Counted from the stretch's first letter, positions 55,412 through 64,000 are shown. The stretch is DNA of 64,000 bases from Bosea vaviloviae (GCF_001741865.1 NZ_CP017147.1:3463001-3527000); one strand, 5' to 3'. A program made the numbers and translations. The notes: a model not told the origin generated them from the letters alone.

Positions 55412-56848
55412 CTACGGCGCCTGGAACGCGCCGATCATGTAGCTTTCATTGCCGATTTCGGTGACACGGCCCTTCACCTCATAGCTTGCGAGATCGACGA
55501 TCCAGACGATGCTGGAGTTCGGTTTGCCCTTGGGTGCGCCTGTGATCGCGGCGTATTTGCCGTCGGGCGTGATCGCGATGCCGCGCGGGCGCGAGGGCTC
55601 GCCGCCCGGCGTCTTCAGTTCGATCCGCCGGATCGTCGCGGGCACACCCGCGATCGCCTTGGCGACATCGATGATGTCGATGTTGTTGGCGCGGAAATGC
55701 GTCGAGAGGATGCGCTTTCCGTCCGGCAGGAAGGCGGCCACGAACGGCCGGGTCGGCGTGGCCTTGTCGTCGGTGCCGACCAGGACGCGCGCGACCTCGG
55801 CCTTGGCGGGGTCGGACAAGGCTTTCTCGACATCGATGATCGAGACCGTGTTGCCTGGGATGTCGGTCTGGGCGCTTTCGCGGGAGGCGTGGGCGACCAG
55901 CTTGCCGTCCGGGCTCACCGAAATGCCAAAGCCGCCGGCCTGCACCGGGATGCGCGCAAGCTCCGCGCCGGCCGCACCAGTGATCGCTTTCTGCAGGCTC
56001 ATCACCGTGATGTCGTCGGTGCCGCCATTGGCCCCGAAGATCGTGCCGCCGCCGAGCGGGCTGATCGTCACGCCATTGGTGTCGGGGAAGCAGCCGAATT
56101 TCGGGTCCGGCGCGCGATGCGGCACCGGATCGGGCGGGCAGGGGAAGCCGGGCTTGCCATAGGCCTGCTCGACCCTACGGATCACCGTGTTGGTGGCGAG
56201 GTCGACGATGCTGAGATGCCGGCCGCCATCCTCGTCGCCTTCGCGCTCGGCATGGGCAAGCACCGCGTGCTTGCCGTCCGCCGCTATCGCGAAGCCGGTC
56301 GGCCCGAAGCCTTCCGTTTCGATATAGCCCGCGACGGCGGCGAGCGTGCCGTTGCTGGCCGGATCGAGCCCTTTGATCAGGTCGATGACGGTCACCGTCC
56401 CGGCGTGGCCGTGCTGGAAGGCGGCCGCAGCTGCGGGCGTCGAGCGGCCGGAATGGTTGACGACATAGGCGCGCTTGTTGTCGGGCGCGATCGCGATGGA
56501 GATAGGCTGGCCGCTCGAAATCACCGTCTTGCCATCGACCACGATATCGGGCGTGACGCGCAAGCGGTTCACCACCGCCTTCGGCGTGCCGTCATTGGCG
56601 GGGTCGATCGCTTTGTCGAGATCGATCACCAGCACGACATTGTCCCAGCGGCCGCTCGCTAAAAAGTAGTCCTTCGCCATGGTTTGATGCGCATGTCCCA
56701 TCGAGCAGAGCAGGATCGCGCTGCCCAGAAGTGTCGTCCGTAGAGCAATTTTCGATCCGACTGGATCGCAAAACTGCTCTACGTCTTTGTTTTGACGCGC
56801 TTTCTTCACGCGAACCGGTGTCCACTTCGCTCGAAAACGCTTTAGCAT
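55412..56848 (-). CDS. Exported YncE-like beta-propeller protein
   Basis: 478 residues. A seven-bladed-propeller-like protein of the YncE/lactonase type with repeats such as VVLVIDLDKAIDP, VTVIDLIKGLDP, LSIVDLATNTVI, VSIIDVEKALSD and IDIIDVAKAIAG. A signal peptide lies at about 37-58 (TTLLGSAILLCSMGHAHQTM, cleaved near MA-KD). It is preceded by 35 residues encoded by a dispersed repeat. The ATG at 56848 follows GGGAGG by seven bases, so this start is real despite the odd extension. Substrate unknown; some family members bind DNA or sugars, others serve cofactor-linked dehydrogenases. Downstream of and in the same direction as the dehydrogenase gene at 56891. Confidence 0.87.
   Translation of the reverse strand: MLKRFRAKWTPVRVKKARQNKDVEQFCDPVGSKIALRTTLLGSAILLCSMGHAHQTMAKDYFLASGRWDNVVLVIDLDKAIDPANDGTPKAVVNRLRVTPDIVVDGKTVISSGQPISIAIAPDNKRAYVVNHSGRSTPAAAAAFQHGHAGTVTVIDLIKGLDPASNGTLAAVAGYIETEGFGPTGFAIAADGKHAVLAHAEREGDEDGGRHLSIVDLATNTVIRRVEQAYGKPGFPCPPDPVPHRAPDPKFGCFPDTNGVTISPLGGGTIFGANGGTDDITVMSLQKAITGAAGAELARIPVQAGGFGISVSPDGKLVAHASRESAQTDIPGNTVSIIDVEKALSDPAKAEVARVLVGTDDKATPTRPFVAAFLPDGKRILSTHFRANNIDIIDVAKAIAGVPATIRRIELKTPGGEPSRPRGIAITPDGKYAAITGAPKGKPNSSIVWIVDLASYEVKGRVTEIGNESYMIGAFQAP
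56741..56846. repeat. Dispersed repeat captured in the start of a gene
   Basis: Reverse complement reads TAAAGCGTTTTCGAGCGAAG, TGGACACCGGTTCGCGTGAA, then a second hairpin module GAGCAGTTTTGCGATC...GATCGAAAATTGCTC. The first module matches 32773-32829. Placed just after a start codon with its own Shine-Dalgarno, it is translated in frame. Confidence 0.85.
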
Positions 56849-56890
56849 GGTCGTTCCTCCCGTTGGATCGCCCGTTTGCCGGGTCGTTGA

Positions 56891-59827
56891 TCAGCTTGGC
56901 TGGTTGGCTTTGTCCTCCAGGGCCTCGGCGAGCACGCGCGCGACATGCATCGCCTCGCGGCCCGCGCCGTCATGGATCTGGTGGCGGCAGCTCGTGCCGT
57001 CGGCGACGATGAGATCGCCCGCGCCGGCCTTGCGCACGGCCGGCAGCAAGGCGAGCTCGCCCATGGCGAAGGAGACGTCGATCGTCGCCGCGCCATAGCC
57101 GAAGGCGCCCGACATGCCGCAGCAGCTCGATTCGATCGGGCGGACATCGAGGCCGGGAATGGCGCGCAAGGTCGCCTCGACCGCGCCCATCACCGCGAAA
57201 GCCTTCTGGTGGCAGTGGCCGTGCAGATGCGCGATGCGGCCGGCCTGGTCCTTGAGGGGTAGGGTGGTGGTCCCCGCCTTGAGGTCGGCGGCCAGAAGCT
57301 CTTCGAGCAGGAAGGCAGCGCTCGCCACCGGCTCGGCTTCCGCCTTGGGCAAAATCGCCGAAAACTCATCGCGGAAGGTCAGCAGGCAGGAGGGTTCAAG
57401 GCCGACGATGCGCGCGCCCCTGGCGACGAAGGGCGTGAGCGCTTCGAGCGTCCGTTTCGCCTCAACGCGCGCCTCGTCGACGAGCCCGGCCGAGAGGAAG
57501 GTGCGCCCGCAGCAGAGCGGCCGGCCGCCATCCCTGGGCTCGACCTTGTGCAGGCGATAGCCGCCAGCCGCCAGCACGCGCTCGGCGGCTTCGAGGTTCT
57601 CGCGTTCGAAATAGCGGTTGAAGCTGTCGCCGAAGAGCACGAGGTCGCGGCCGTCGCCCTTCACGTCGCCCGGTGTCGCAGTTCGGCCGGCTTGCGCCCA
57701 GGGCCTGCGCCAGACCGGCAGCGAGCGCCGCGCGCTGAAGCCGAGCCAGCGCTCGGAGAGCCGTGCCAGCAGCGGAATGCGGTCGCGCAGGTTGATCAGG
57801 GCTGAGAGCTTGGCCGCATAAGGCGCATAGCGCGGCAGAAAGGCGATCAGGCGCTCCTTCAGCGGCAGGCCGTGGCGCCGGTGATAATGGTGCAGGAACT
57901 CGATCTTCATGCGCGCCATGTCGACGCCGGTCGGGCAGTCGCGCTTGCAGCCCTTGCAGGAGACGCAGAGATCGAGCGTCTGCTTCATCTCCGGCGAGGT
58001 GAAGGCGTCCGGCCCGAGCTGGCCGGAGATGGCGAGCCTGAGCGTATTGGCCCGCCCGCGCGTCAGATGGGTCTCGTCCTGCGTGGCGCGCCAGGAGGGG
58101 CACATCGTGCCGCCGGTCATCTTCCGGCAGGTGCCGTTGTTGTTGCACATCTCGACGGCGCCACCGAGCCCGCCCCAGTCGGACCAATCGAGCGCCGTTT
58201 CAGCCGGGATCGGCGTGGCGTAGCCAGGCGCGAAGCGCATCAGGCTGCGATCATCCATCCTGAGCGGGCGCACGATCTTGCCGGGGTTCAAACGGTTGTC
58301 GGGATCGAAGCCGTCCTTGACCTGCTCGAAGGCGCGGGTAAGCGGGCCGCCGAACATCGGCTCGACGAATTCCGAGCGCGAAATGCCGTCGCCATGCTCG
58401 CCGGAATAGGAGCCTTTGAAGCGGCGCACCAATTCGCAAGCCTCCTCGGCGATGCCGCGCATCGCCTTGACCCCGGCCTCGTCCTTCATGTTGAGGATCG
58501 GGCGGACATGCAGGCAGCCGACCGAGGCATGGGCATACCAGGTGCCGCGTGTGCCATGCCGCTCGAACAGCGCGGTGACGGCGTCGGTGTAGTCGGCGAG
58601 ATGTTCCAGCGGGACGGCACAATCCTCGATGAAGGAGACCGGCTTCCCGTCGCCCTTCATCGACATCATGATGTTGAGGCAGGCCTCGCGCACCTCCCAG
58701 ACCGGTTTCTGCCTGGAGGGCTCGACCACCTCGACGACGGCCTCGGCAAAGCCGTGGTCGGCCATGCACTGGTCGAGGCGCTTGAGGTCGTGCCTGAGCG
58801 CAGCGAGATCATCGCCGGCGAATTCGACCAGCAGCAGGCAGTTCGGCTGGCCCCTGGTGATGTCGGCGAGCGTGCGCACGAAGAGCGGGATGTCGGCGCC
58901 GAGCACGAGCACATTGTTGTCGACGAGCTCGACCGCGACCGGGCCGAGCGCCACGATATGGCGCGTCGTCTCCATCGCCGAACGGAAGCTCGGGAAATGG
59001 CAGACGCCCATGACGCGATGCGCCGGCAGCGGCGAGAGCTTCAGCGTCGCCTCGGTGGTGATGGCGAGCGTGCCCTCCGAGCCGACCAGCAGATGCGAGA
59101 GGTTCGGCCGGGCGGGCAGGAGCTCGTCGAGATTATAACCGCCGACCCGGCGCTGCACCTTGGGGAAGATCGCCTCGATCTCGGCCCGGTGCCCGTCGGC
59201 CAGCTTGAGCATCCGCGTCATCAGATCGCGCGCCCTGATCGACTGATTGTCGCCAGCTAGACGATCGCCCAGCGCGAAGGGCTCGCCGTCGTGGAACAGC
59301 GCCTTCATGGCGATGACATTGTCGACCGTCTTGCCATAGCGCAGCGAGCGCGCGCCCGAGGAGTTGTTGCCGGTCATCCCGCCGATGGTGCAGCGGCTCG
59401 CCGTCGAGGGCTCCACAGGGAAGAACAGCCCGTCCTTCCGGACATGCGCGTTGAGCGCCTCCAGCACGAGGCCGGGCGCGACCGAGATCGTGCCGGCCGC
59501 CGGGTCATAATCGCGGATGCCGTTGAAATGCCGGCTCATATCGAGGATCAGCGCATCGCCGATCGGCTGGCCGTTCTGCGAGGTGCCGCCGCCGCGCGCG
59601 ATCACCGGCACGCCGTGCTCGGCGGCGATCGTCAGCGCGGCCGCGATATCGGTTTCCGATTTCGGGAAGACCACGCCCTGCGGGACGATCTGGTAGATCG
59701 AGGCGTCGGTGGCGTAGCGCCCGCGCGTGAAGGCGTCGAAGCGCACCTCGCCTTCCAGCGTCCGGGCGAGACGGCGTTCGAGGCCGAGATTGCGGGAATG
59801 GGCTTTGGCGAGCGCTGCTTGCGTCAT
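56891..59827 (-). CDS. FAD- and Fe-S-containing dehydrogenase (YdiJ/D-2-hydroxyglutarate type)
   Basis: 978 residues fusing a GlcD-like FAD part with a GlcF-like part. FAD_binding_4 (about 45-190) shows PVIARGGGTSQNGQPIGDA and MTGNNSSGARSLRYGKTVDN. The FAD-linked oxidase C domain follows (GTWYAHASVGCLHVRPI), then a 4Fe-4S ferredoxin-type motif CVSCKGCKRDCPTGVDM near 621-637 and two CCG blocks, PLCCGRTFLSAG near 770 and SSCCGMSGAFGYGA near 900. Length and order match YdiJ, which oxidises D-2-hydroxyglutarate or another D-2-hydroxyacid to the quinone pool. It follows the tctCBA genes, separated by a REP-like element, suggesting the imported acid is its substrate or precursor. The ATG at 59827 is the first with family similarity. 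Confidence 0.92.
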   Translation of the reverse strand: MTQAALAKAHSRNLGLERRLARTLEGEVRFDAFTRGRYATDASIYQIVPQGVVFPKSETDIAAALTIAAEHGVPVIARGGGTSQNGQPIGDALILDMSRHFNGIRDYDPAAGTISVAPGLVLEALNAHVRKDGLFFPVEPSTASRCTIGGMTGNNSSGARSLRYGKTVDNVIAMKALFHDGEPFALGDRLAGDNQSIRARDLMTRMLKLADGHRAEIEAIFPKVQRRVGGYNLDELLPARPNLSHLLVGSEGTLAITTEATLKLSPLPAHRVMGVCHFPSFRSAMETTRHIVALGPVAVELVDNNVLVLGADIPLFVRTLADITRGQPNCLLLVEFAGDDLAALRHDLKRLDQCMADHGFAEAVVEVVEPSRQKPVWEVREACLNIMMSMKGDGKPVSFIEDCAVPLEHLADYTDAVTALFERHGTRGTWYAHASVGCLHVRPILNMKDEAGVKAMRGIAEEACELVRRFKGSYSGEHGDGISRSEFVEPMFGGPLTRAFEQVKDGFDPDNRLNPGKIVRPLRMDDRSLMRFAPGYATPIPAETALDWSDWGGLGGAVEMCNNNGTCRKMTGGTMCPSWRATQDETHLTRGRANTLRLAISGQLGPDAFTSPEMKQTLDLCVSCKGCKRDCPTGVDMARMKIEFLHHYHRRHGLPLKERLIAFLPRYAPYAAKLSALINLRDRIPLLARLSERWLGFSARRSLPVWRRPWAQAGRTATPGDVKGDGRDLVLFGDSFNRYFERENLEAAERVLAAGGYRLHKVEPRDGGRPLCCGRTFLSAGLVDEARVEAKRTLEALTPFVARGARIVGLEPSCLLTFRDEFSAILPKAEAEPVASAAFLLEELLAADLKAGTTTLPLKDQAGRIAHLHGHCHQKAFAVMGAVEATLRAIPGLDVRPIESSCCGMSGAFGYGAATIDVSFAMGELALLPAVRKAGAGDLIVADGTSCRHQIHDGAGREAMHVARVLAEALEDKANQPS

Positions 59828-59857
59828 TGTGGTGTCTCGGCCTCGCCGGTAGCGATC

Positions 59858-59971
59858 GTCATTGCGAGCACCCGGGTCTTGCCTTCGGCAAGCCCAAGTA
59901 CAGGCTCCGCGAAGCAATCCAGAACGGCTCGCTCCACGGCTCCTGGATTGCTTCGCTTCGCTCGCAATGAC
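59858..59971. repeat. REP-like inverted repeat between tctA and the dehydrogenase gene
   Basis: GTCATTGCGAGCACCCGGGT opens and TTCGCTCGCAATGAC closes; the inner part has CTCCGCGAAGCAATCC and GGATTGCTTCGC arms. Variant of 15656-15734 with an extra CCGGGTCTTGCC...GGCAAGCCC hairpin, also in 63350-63463. Confidence 0.8.
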
Positions 59972-59980
59972 GGACCCATC

Positions 59981-61504
59981 CTATTCGGCCGCCTTCGCTT
60001 CGACAGCCCGCCCGCGCCGCCGCAATGCGCCGATCCCGTCCATGACCGGCCCCCAGAGCAGCAGGAACAGCGCCAGCCCGACCAACGTCGTCACCAGCCC
60101 GTTGGCGGCGAAGACCTTGAGGCTGCCGCCCGAGCCGAGCAGCGCCTGGCGGAACGAGTCCTCGGCCCTGTCGCCGAGCACCAGCGCCAATACGAGAGGC
60201 GCGAGCGGGTAGTCGAGCTTCTTGAAGACATAACCGACGAGGCCGAAGCCCAGCATCAGCCAGATGTCGAAGATCGAGTTCGAGATCGTGTAGGCGCCGA
60301 TGGCGCAGACGATCAGGATCACCGGCGCGACATAAGAAAACGGGATGCGCATGATCGCTGCGAATAGCGGTACGGTCGCCAGCACGATGATAAGCCCGGC
60401 GAGATTGCCGAGATACATCGAGGCGATCAGCCCCCAGACGAACTGCTTCTGCTCGACGAAGAGCAGCGGCCCCGGCTGCAGCCCCCAGACCAGCAGGCCG
60501 CCGAGCAGGACGGCAGCCGTCGCCGAGCCTGGAATGCCGAGCGCCAGCATCGGCAGGAGCGCGCTGGTGCCCGCCGCATGGGCTGCGGTTTCGGGCGCAA
60601 GCACGCCTTCGATATTGCCCTTGCCGAAGCTGTCGGGCTGCCGCGAGAAGCGCTTGGCGAGACCGTAGCCCATGAAGGAGGCGGCGATCGCCCCGCCCGG
60701 CGTCACGCCCATCCACATGCCGACGATGGCGGAGCGCAGCAGCGTCGCCCAATAGCGCGGCAGCCCGGCCCAGGTGCGCAGCACCACCTTGAGGTCGATC
60801 TTGGCCTGCTTGCCCTTGAAGACCAGGCCCTCCTCGACGGTCAGCATGATTTCGCTGACGCCGAACAGGCCGATCACCACGACGAGGAAATCGAAGCCGC
60901 GCATCAATTCGGTCGACCCGAACGTCATGCGTAGATCGCCCGAGATCGAATCGAGCCCGACCGCCGCGAGCAGGAAGCCGATGCAGAGCGAGGCTAGGAT
61001 CTTGGCGCGGTTCTCGCGGCCCATGCCGATGAAGGAGCAGAAGGTCAGAAGGAACACGGCGAAGAACTCGGCCGGCCCGAATCTGAGCGCGAAGGAGGCG
61101 ACGAGCGGCGCCACGAAGGTGATCAGGATCACGCCCGAGAGCGCGCCGATGAAGGAGGCGGTGAAGGCGGCCGTCAGCGCCTCCGCGGCCTTGCCTTGCA
61201 CGGCCATCGGGTAGCCGTCGAAGGTCGTCGCGACCGACCAGGCCTCGCCCGGGATGTTGAACAGGATCGAGGTGATCGCTCCGCCGAACAGCGCGCCCCA
61301 ATAGATCGAGGAGAGCAGGATGATCGCCGAGGTCGGGTCCATGCCGAAGGTCAGCGGCAGCAGGATCGCGACGCCGTTGGGCCCGCCCAGACCGGGCAGC
61401 ACGCCGACGATGATGCCGAGCACGACGCCGATCACCATGAAGCCGACATTGTGCCAGGAAAGCGCCACCTGGAAGCCGGCCATCAGGGAGGAGAAATCGT
61501 CCAT
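59981..61504 (-). CDS. tctA: Tripartite tricarboxylate transporter large permease TctA
   Basis: A 507-residue TctA, about 12 membrane helices. Seen: GVLPGLGGPNGVAILLPLTF near the N-terminus (the family signature), FGGAITSILFNIPGEAWSVA, GMWMGVTPGGAIAASFMGYG and LALGIPGSATAAVLLGGLLV, all TctA hallmarks. It imports a carboxylate captured by TctC with TctB, driven by ion gradient. 19 bases after tctB. Confidence 0.95.
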   Translation of the reverse strand: MDDFSSLMAGFQVALSWHNVGFMVIGVVLGIIVGVLPGLGGPNGVAILLPLTFGMDPTSAIILLSSIYWGALFGGAITSILFNIPGEAWSVATTFDGYPMAVQGKAAEALTAAFTASFIGALSGVILITFVAPLVASFALRFGPAEFFAVFLLTFCSFIGMGRENRAKILASLCIGFLLAAVGLDSISGDLRMTFGSTELMRGFDFLVVVIGLFGVSEIMLTVEEGLVFKGKQAKIDLKVVLRTWAGLPRYWATLLRSAIVGMWMGVTPGGAIAASFMGYGLAKRFSRQPDSFGKGNIEGVLAPETAAHAAGTSALLPMLALGIPGSATAAVLLGGLLVWGLQPGPLLFVEQKQFVWGLIASMYLGNLAGLIIVLATVPLFAAIMRIPFSYVAPVILIVCAIGAYTISNSIFDIWLMLGFGLVGYVFKKLDYPLAPLVLALVLGDRAEDSFRQALLGSGGSLKVFAANGLVTTLVGLALFLLLWGPVMDGIGALRRRGRAVEAKAAE

Positions 61505-61523
61505 CGCTTGTCCCTAGCGTTTT

Positions 61524-62024
61524 CTAGTAGCCGAGCAGGGCCTCTAACGGGCCTTTCGGCAGCGGTACGCGAAACTGCAGCTCGAACACCCAGAAGCAGG
61601 CGAGCGGCACGAGGATCGCCGTCAGCACGACCGCCCACCAGCGCGAGGTCGCGACGATGCTCATGAAGACGAGGATGAAGATGCCCGCGGCGACATAGAG
61701 GCCGAGCGGCTGGATCAGCGCCACGAACAGCACCAGCGGCGCGAACACCCGCGCGACCTGGCCGAGCTGCTCATAGCTGACGAAGACGCGGTTCTCGGTG
61801 CGGAAGGACTGCACCAGGATGAAGAGCGAGGCGGCCAGGAAGATCCAGCCGACACGCGCCGGGAAAAAGCCGTTCTGCGGACCATTGTCCCAGCCCGCGC
61901 CGCGGCCATAGGAATCGTAGAGCACGAGCAGGCCGAGCCCGATCAGGAGGAGCGCCGTGGTGATCTCGACCGGGCGGCGGGAGAGGCCGCGCGTTGGCTC
62001 GTCTGGTTTAGTGACGTTCGACAT
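61524..62024 (-). CDS. tctB: Tripartite tricarboxylate transporter small permease TctB
   Basis: 166 residues with four predicted membrane segments: EITTALLLIGLGLLVLYDSY, VGWIFLAASLFILVQSF, VFAPLVLFVALIQPLGLYVA and AVVLTAILVPLACFWVF, the TctB pattern. The start is the ATG at 62024, with GGAGG six bases ahead. The intervening repeat 62042-62180 separates it from tctC. Confidence 0.93.
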   Translation of the reverse strand: MSNVTKPDEPTRGLSRRPVEITTALLLIGLGLLVLYDSYGRGAGWDNGPQNGFFPARVGWIFLAASLFILVQSFRTENRVFVSYEQLGQVARVFAPLVLFVALIQPLGLYVAAGIFILVFMSIVATSRWWAVVLTAILVPLACFWVFELQFRVPLPKGPLEALLGY

Positions 62025-62041
62025 CAATCACCTCCCACGCC

Positions 62042-62180
62042 GTCCTCCTGGACAAGCGGCCTTCGGGTCCGGCCTTGGGCCGGCCCAAGGACAGGCTCTG
62101 CCGCGCAGCTCCGGGATCCATCGGAGAGCTCCGGAGCCCTCCGATGGATCCCGGGACGACCTTCGGTCGCCCAGGATGAC
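62042..62180. repeat. Inverted repeat element between tctC and tctB
   Basis: Contains GTCCTCCTGGACAAGCGGCC, GGTCCGGCCTTGGGCC, and a long perfect palindrome centred near 62131 with arms GGGATCCATCGGAG and CTCCGATGGATCCC, ending CCCAGGATGAC. It is inside the transporter operon, so may modulate tctB/tctA relative to tctC. Confidence 0.75.
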
Positions 62181-62239
62181 GGAGCGCATTGTCGTTGGGC
62201 GAAAGCGTCATTGGGCCAGTCTTCACTTGGGGCCAAGCC

Positions 62240-63238
62240 TCACTTGGCCATGAAGCCGGCATCGCTCATCAGCTTGGCGTGCTTGCCCTCGTCGAGCTTG
62301 AGGAACTGCACGAAGGCGTCACCGTCGCGATAATCGGGAACGAGCGCGTTGCGCGCCAGATACTCCTTCCATTCCGCGTTCTGCGAGACCTTCTTGAACA
62401 GCTCGACATAGAAGGCCTGCTGCTCCTTCGTCACCTTGCCGGGCATGAACATGCCGCGCAGCATCTGGTAGCTGACGTTGAGCCCCTGCGAGGCGCAGGT
62501 CGGGATGTCGGCCCAGGACAGGCCGTCCGCGACCTTCTCGCTATAGGCCATCTTCTGTTCGGCGAAGACGCAGAGCGGCCTAGTCGCCCCGCCGCGCCAG
62601 TTCGCCAGATCCTCGGCCGGGTTGTTGGTGTTGGCATCGACATGATTGCCCGAAAGCTGGGTCGAGGCCTGGCCGCCGCTGGTATAGGGAATATAGGCGA
62701 ATTTGACGCCGCCGGTCTTCTCCATGCCGAAGACGAGCAAATTGTCCTCGCGCTTGGACGAGGTGCCGCCGATCTTGAGCGGCTCGGGCGCCGCCTTGGC
62801 CGCCGCCATGAAATCGGCTGCGGTCTTGTAGGGGGATTTCGCATTGACCCAGAGCAGGAAGGAATCCTGCGCCATCATCGCGACCGGCGTGTAGTCCTGC
62901 CAGTTCAGCGGCAGCTTGGTCGCCATCGGCGTCATGAAGATGCCGCTCGAGGTGGTGATCAGCTTGTGCGGGTCGCCGGCCGATTTCTGGATGTCGAGCA
63001 TGCCCTCGGCGCCGCCGGCGGCCGGCTTGTTGACGACGATGATCGGCTGGGTGGTGAGCTGGTTCTTCTGGATGATGCCCTGGATCGTGCGGGCCATCTG
63101 GTCGGAGGCGCCGCCGGCCGAGAAGGGCACGACGATCTCGATCGCCTTGGTCGGCTCCCAGGCGGCTGCGGGCGCGACGCCGGCAAGTAACGCCGACGCG
63201 GTAAGCAACGCGGATACGGCGAGCCAATGCTGCTTCAT
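62240..63238 (-). CDS. tctC: Tripartite tricarboxylate transporter binding protein TctC (Bug family)
   Basis: About 332 residues. A signal peptide (HWLAVSALLTASALLAGVAP, cleaved after AAA) and the Bug-type body: KAIEIVVPFSAGGASDQMAR (the conserved binding loop), IIVVNKPAAGGAEGMLDIQK and GQASTQLSGNHVDANTNNPA. A periplasmic carboxylate receptor. The ATG at 63238 is preferred, with GGGAGG and GAGG ahead; a TTG at 63247 would extend it by three residues. First structural gene of the carboxylate operon. Confidence 0.94.
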   Translation of the reverse strand: MKQHWLAVSALLTASALLAGVAPAAAWEPTKAIEIVVPFSAGGASDQMARTIQGIIQKNQLTTQPIIVVNKPAAGGAEGMLDIQKSAGDPHKLITTSSGIFMTPMATKLPLNWQDYTPVAMMAQDSFLLWVNAKSPYKTAADFMAAAKAAPEPLKIGGTSSKREDNLLVFGMEKTGGVKFAYIPYTSGGQASTQLSGNHVDANTNNPAEDLANWRGGATRPLCVFAEQKMAYSEKVADGLSWADIPTCASQGLNVSYQMLRGMFMPGKVTKEQQAFYVELFKKVSQNAEWKEYLARNALVPDYRDGDAFVQFLKLDEGKHAKLMSDAGFMAK

Positions 63239-63349
63239 GATCCTCAACCTCCCTTAAGTCGCGCTCTGACGGCGTCGTGAGGGGAGCCTAGAACCAAAAA
63301 AATCTGCATTCAATCTGAAAATTACAACGACGCAAAATGACCACCAACC

Positions 63350-63463
63350 GTCATTGCGAGCGCGGCGAAGCAATCCAGCCTTCGCGCGCCACGTCCTCCT
63401 GGATTGCTTCGCGGAGCCTGTGCTCGGGCTTGCCCAAGGCAAGACCCGGGTGCTCGCAATGAC
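63350..63463. repeat. REP-like inverted repeat between regulator and tctC
   Basis: GTCATTGCGAGCGCGGCGAA and TGCTCGCAATGAC ends, with the CTTGCCC...GGCAAGACCCGGG inner hairpin of 59858-59971. AT-rich sequence at 63290-63340 next to it is the likely tctC promoter. Confidence 0.8.
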
Positions 63464-63472
63464 GAAGGGTTG

Positions 63473-64000
63473 CTAAGCGATCTCCGCCTGCGCCGCCTTG
63501 CGCTTGTTGCGCAGGTGCTGGAACAGGATGTCGCTGAGTTCGCTGCCGGCGCGCCGGCGCAGCGCGTCCAGGATCGCCTCATGCTCGCGCATCGCCTCGC
63601 CCCAGCGATCGCGCTCTTTGGCGAGATTCGCCGAATAGCGCACGCGGCGGATACGCCCGGCGAAGCTGGCATAGGTCGTGCTCAGCGTCGCATTGCCGGC
63701 CGCCTCGACGATCATGCGATGGATCGCCTGGTTGCACTGGAAGTAGCCATGCATCTCGCGTCGCAGGTAGAAGCGGTACATTTCATGGTGTGTTTGCTCG
63801 ATTTCTGCCACTTCTGCGTCCGAAATGCGCTCGCAGGCCAGGCGTCCGGCCAATGCCTCCAGCCCGCCCATCACGTCGAAGAGCTCGCGCAGATCCTCAG
63901 CGCTCAACTCGCGCACGCGCGCGCCGCGGTTGGGCAGCAGGTCGATCAGCCCTTCGGCGGCGAGCACTTTCAACGCTTCGCGCAAGGGCGTGCGCGAGAT
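63473..64000 (-). CDS. GntR-family FCD regulator (N-terminus cut by window edge)
   Basis: The visible 175 residues begin inside the winged helix (ISRTPLREALKVLAAEGLID, LLPNRGARVRELS) and contain a full FCD domain with the ligand-site acids and histidines in RISDAEVAEIEQTHHEMYRF and FQCNQAIHRMIVEAAGNA. The reading frame is open past 64000. It is upstream of tctC in the same direction and probably controls the carboxylate operon. Confidence 0.9.
   Translation of the reverse strand: MSRTPLREALKVLAAEGLIDLLPNRGARVRELSAEDLRELFDVMGGLEALAGRLACERISDAEVAEIEQTHHEMYRFYLRREMHGYFQCNQAIHRMIVEAAGNATLSTTYASFAGRIRRVRYSANLAKERDRWGEAMREHEAILDALRRRAGSELSDILFQHLRNKRKAAQAEIA

Overview
The window is high-GC bacterial DNA with dense, strongly biased coding. 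T6SS genes of the rhizobial imp type, TctABC and Dpp/Opp-type uptake systems, and dispersed hairpin repeats typical of Rhizobiales intergenic DNA point to an alphaproteobacterium of the Hyphomicrobiales, perhaps Bosea-like. That placement is inference; no rRNA or tRNA gene is visible to anchor it.

Region 1 (1-6240) is on the minus strand at first: an FCD/GntR regulator, a family-5 peptide-binding protein and the start of a gamma-glutamyltransferase that runs off the left edge. A plus-strand pair follows (Rrf2 regulator and SAM methyltransferase). Then comes an IS110/IS1111-type insertion sequence sitting inside a REP-like hairpin repeat.

Region 2 (6244-15600, minus strand) is one tightly packed nine-gene operon: FCD regulator, peptide-binding protein, two permeases, short-chain dehydrogenase, polysaccharide-deacetylase-like hydrolase, gamma-glutamyltransferase and two ATPases. 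Stop and start codons overlap at most junctions. It looks like a complete import and catabolic route for a gamma-glutamyl or peptide-like compound. Region 1 holds a smaller paralogous module of the same logic.

Region 3 (about 15990-45000) is a type VI secretion system. On the plus strand are the FHA protein TagH and a PAAR tip protein. On the minus strand tssA-B-C-D(hcp)-E-F-G-H run in that order of transcription. VgrG and a small partner gene are on the plus strand. A second minus-strand block holds tssK-tssL-tssM-tagF-pppA-ppkA. Kinase, phosphatase, FHA and TagF together indicate threonine-phosphorylation control. No TssJ lipoprotein gene was found. TssL carries its own OmpA-type peptidoglycan-binding domain, and the kinase PpkA has about 500 residues of alanine/lysine/glutamate-rich repeats plus a peptidoglycan-binding-like C-terminus. 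No classical effector is recognisable.

Region 4 (45570-56850) is mixed housekeeping and accessory genes: an M23 peptidase, a small secreted protein, an amidase, an M32 carboxypeptidase, an Old-Yellow-Enzyme-type oxidoreductase, a multi-PAS hybrid histidine kinase with two receiver domains, and a secreted beta-propeller protein whose N-terminal codons come from a dispersed repeat.

Region 5 (56891-64000, minus strand) is a carboxylate-use cluster: a GntR/FCD regulator (cut by the right edge), TctC, TctB, TctA and a large FAD/Fe-S dehydrogenase of the YdiJ type.

At least three families of intergenic hairpin repeats punctuate the window, mostly at gene boundaries.
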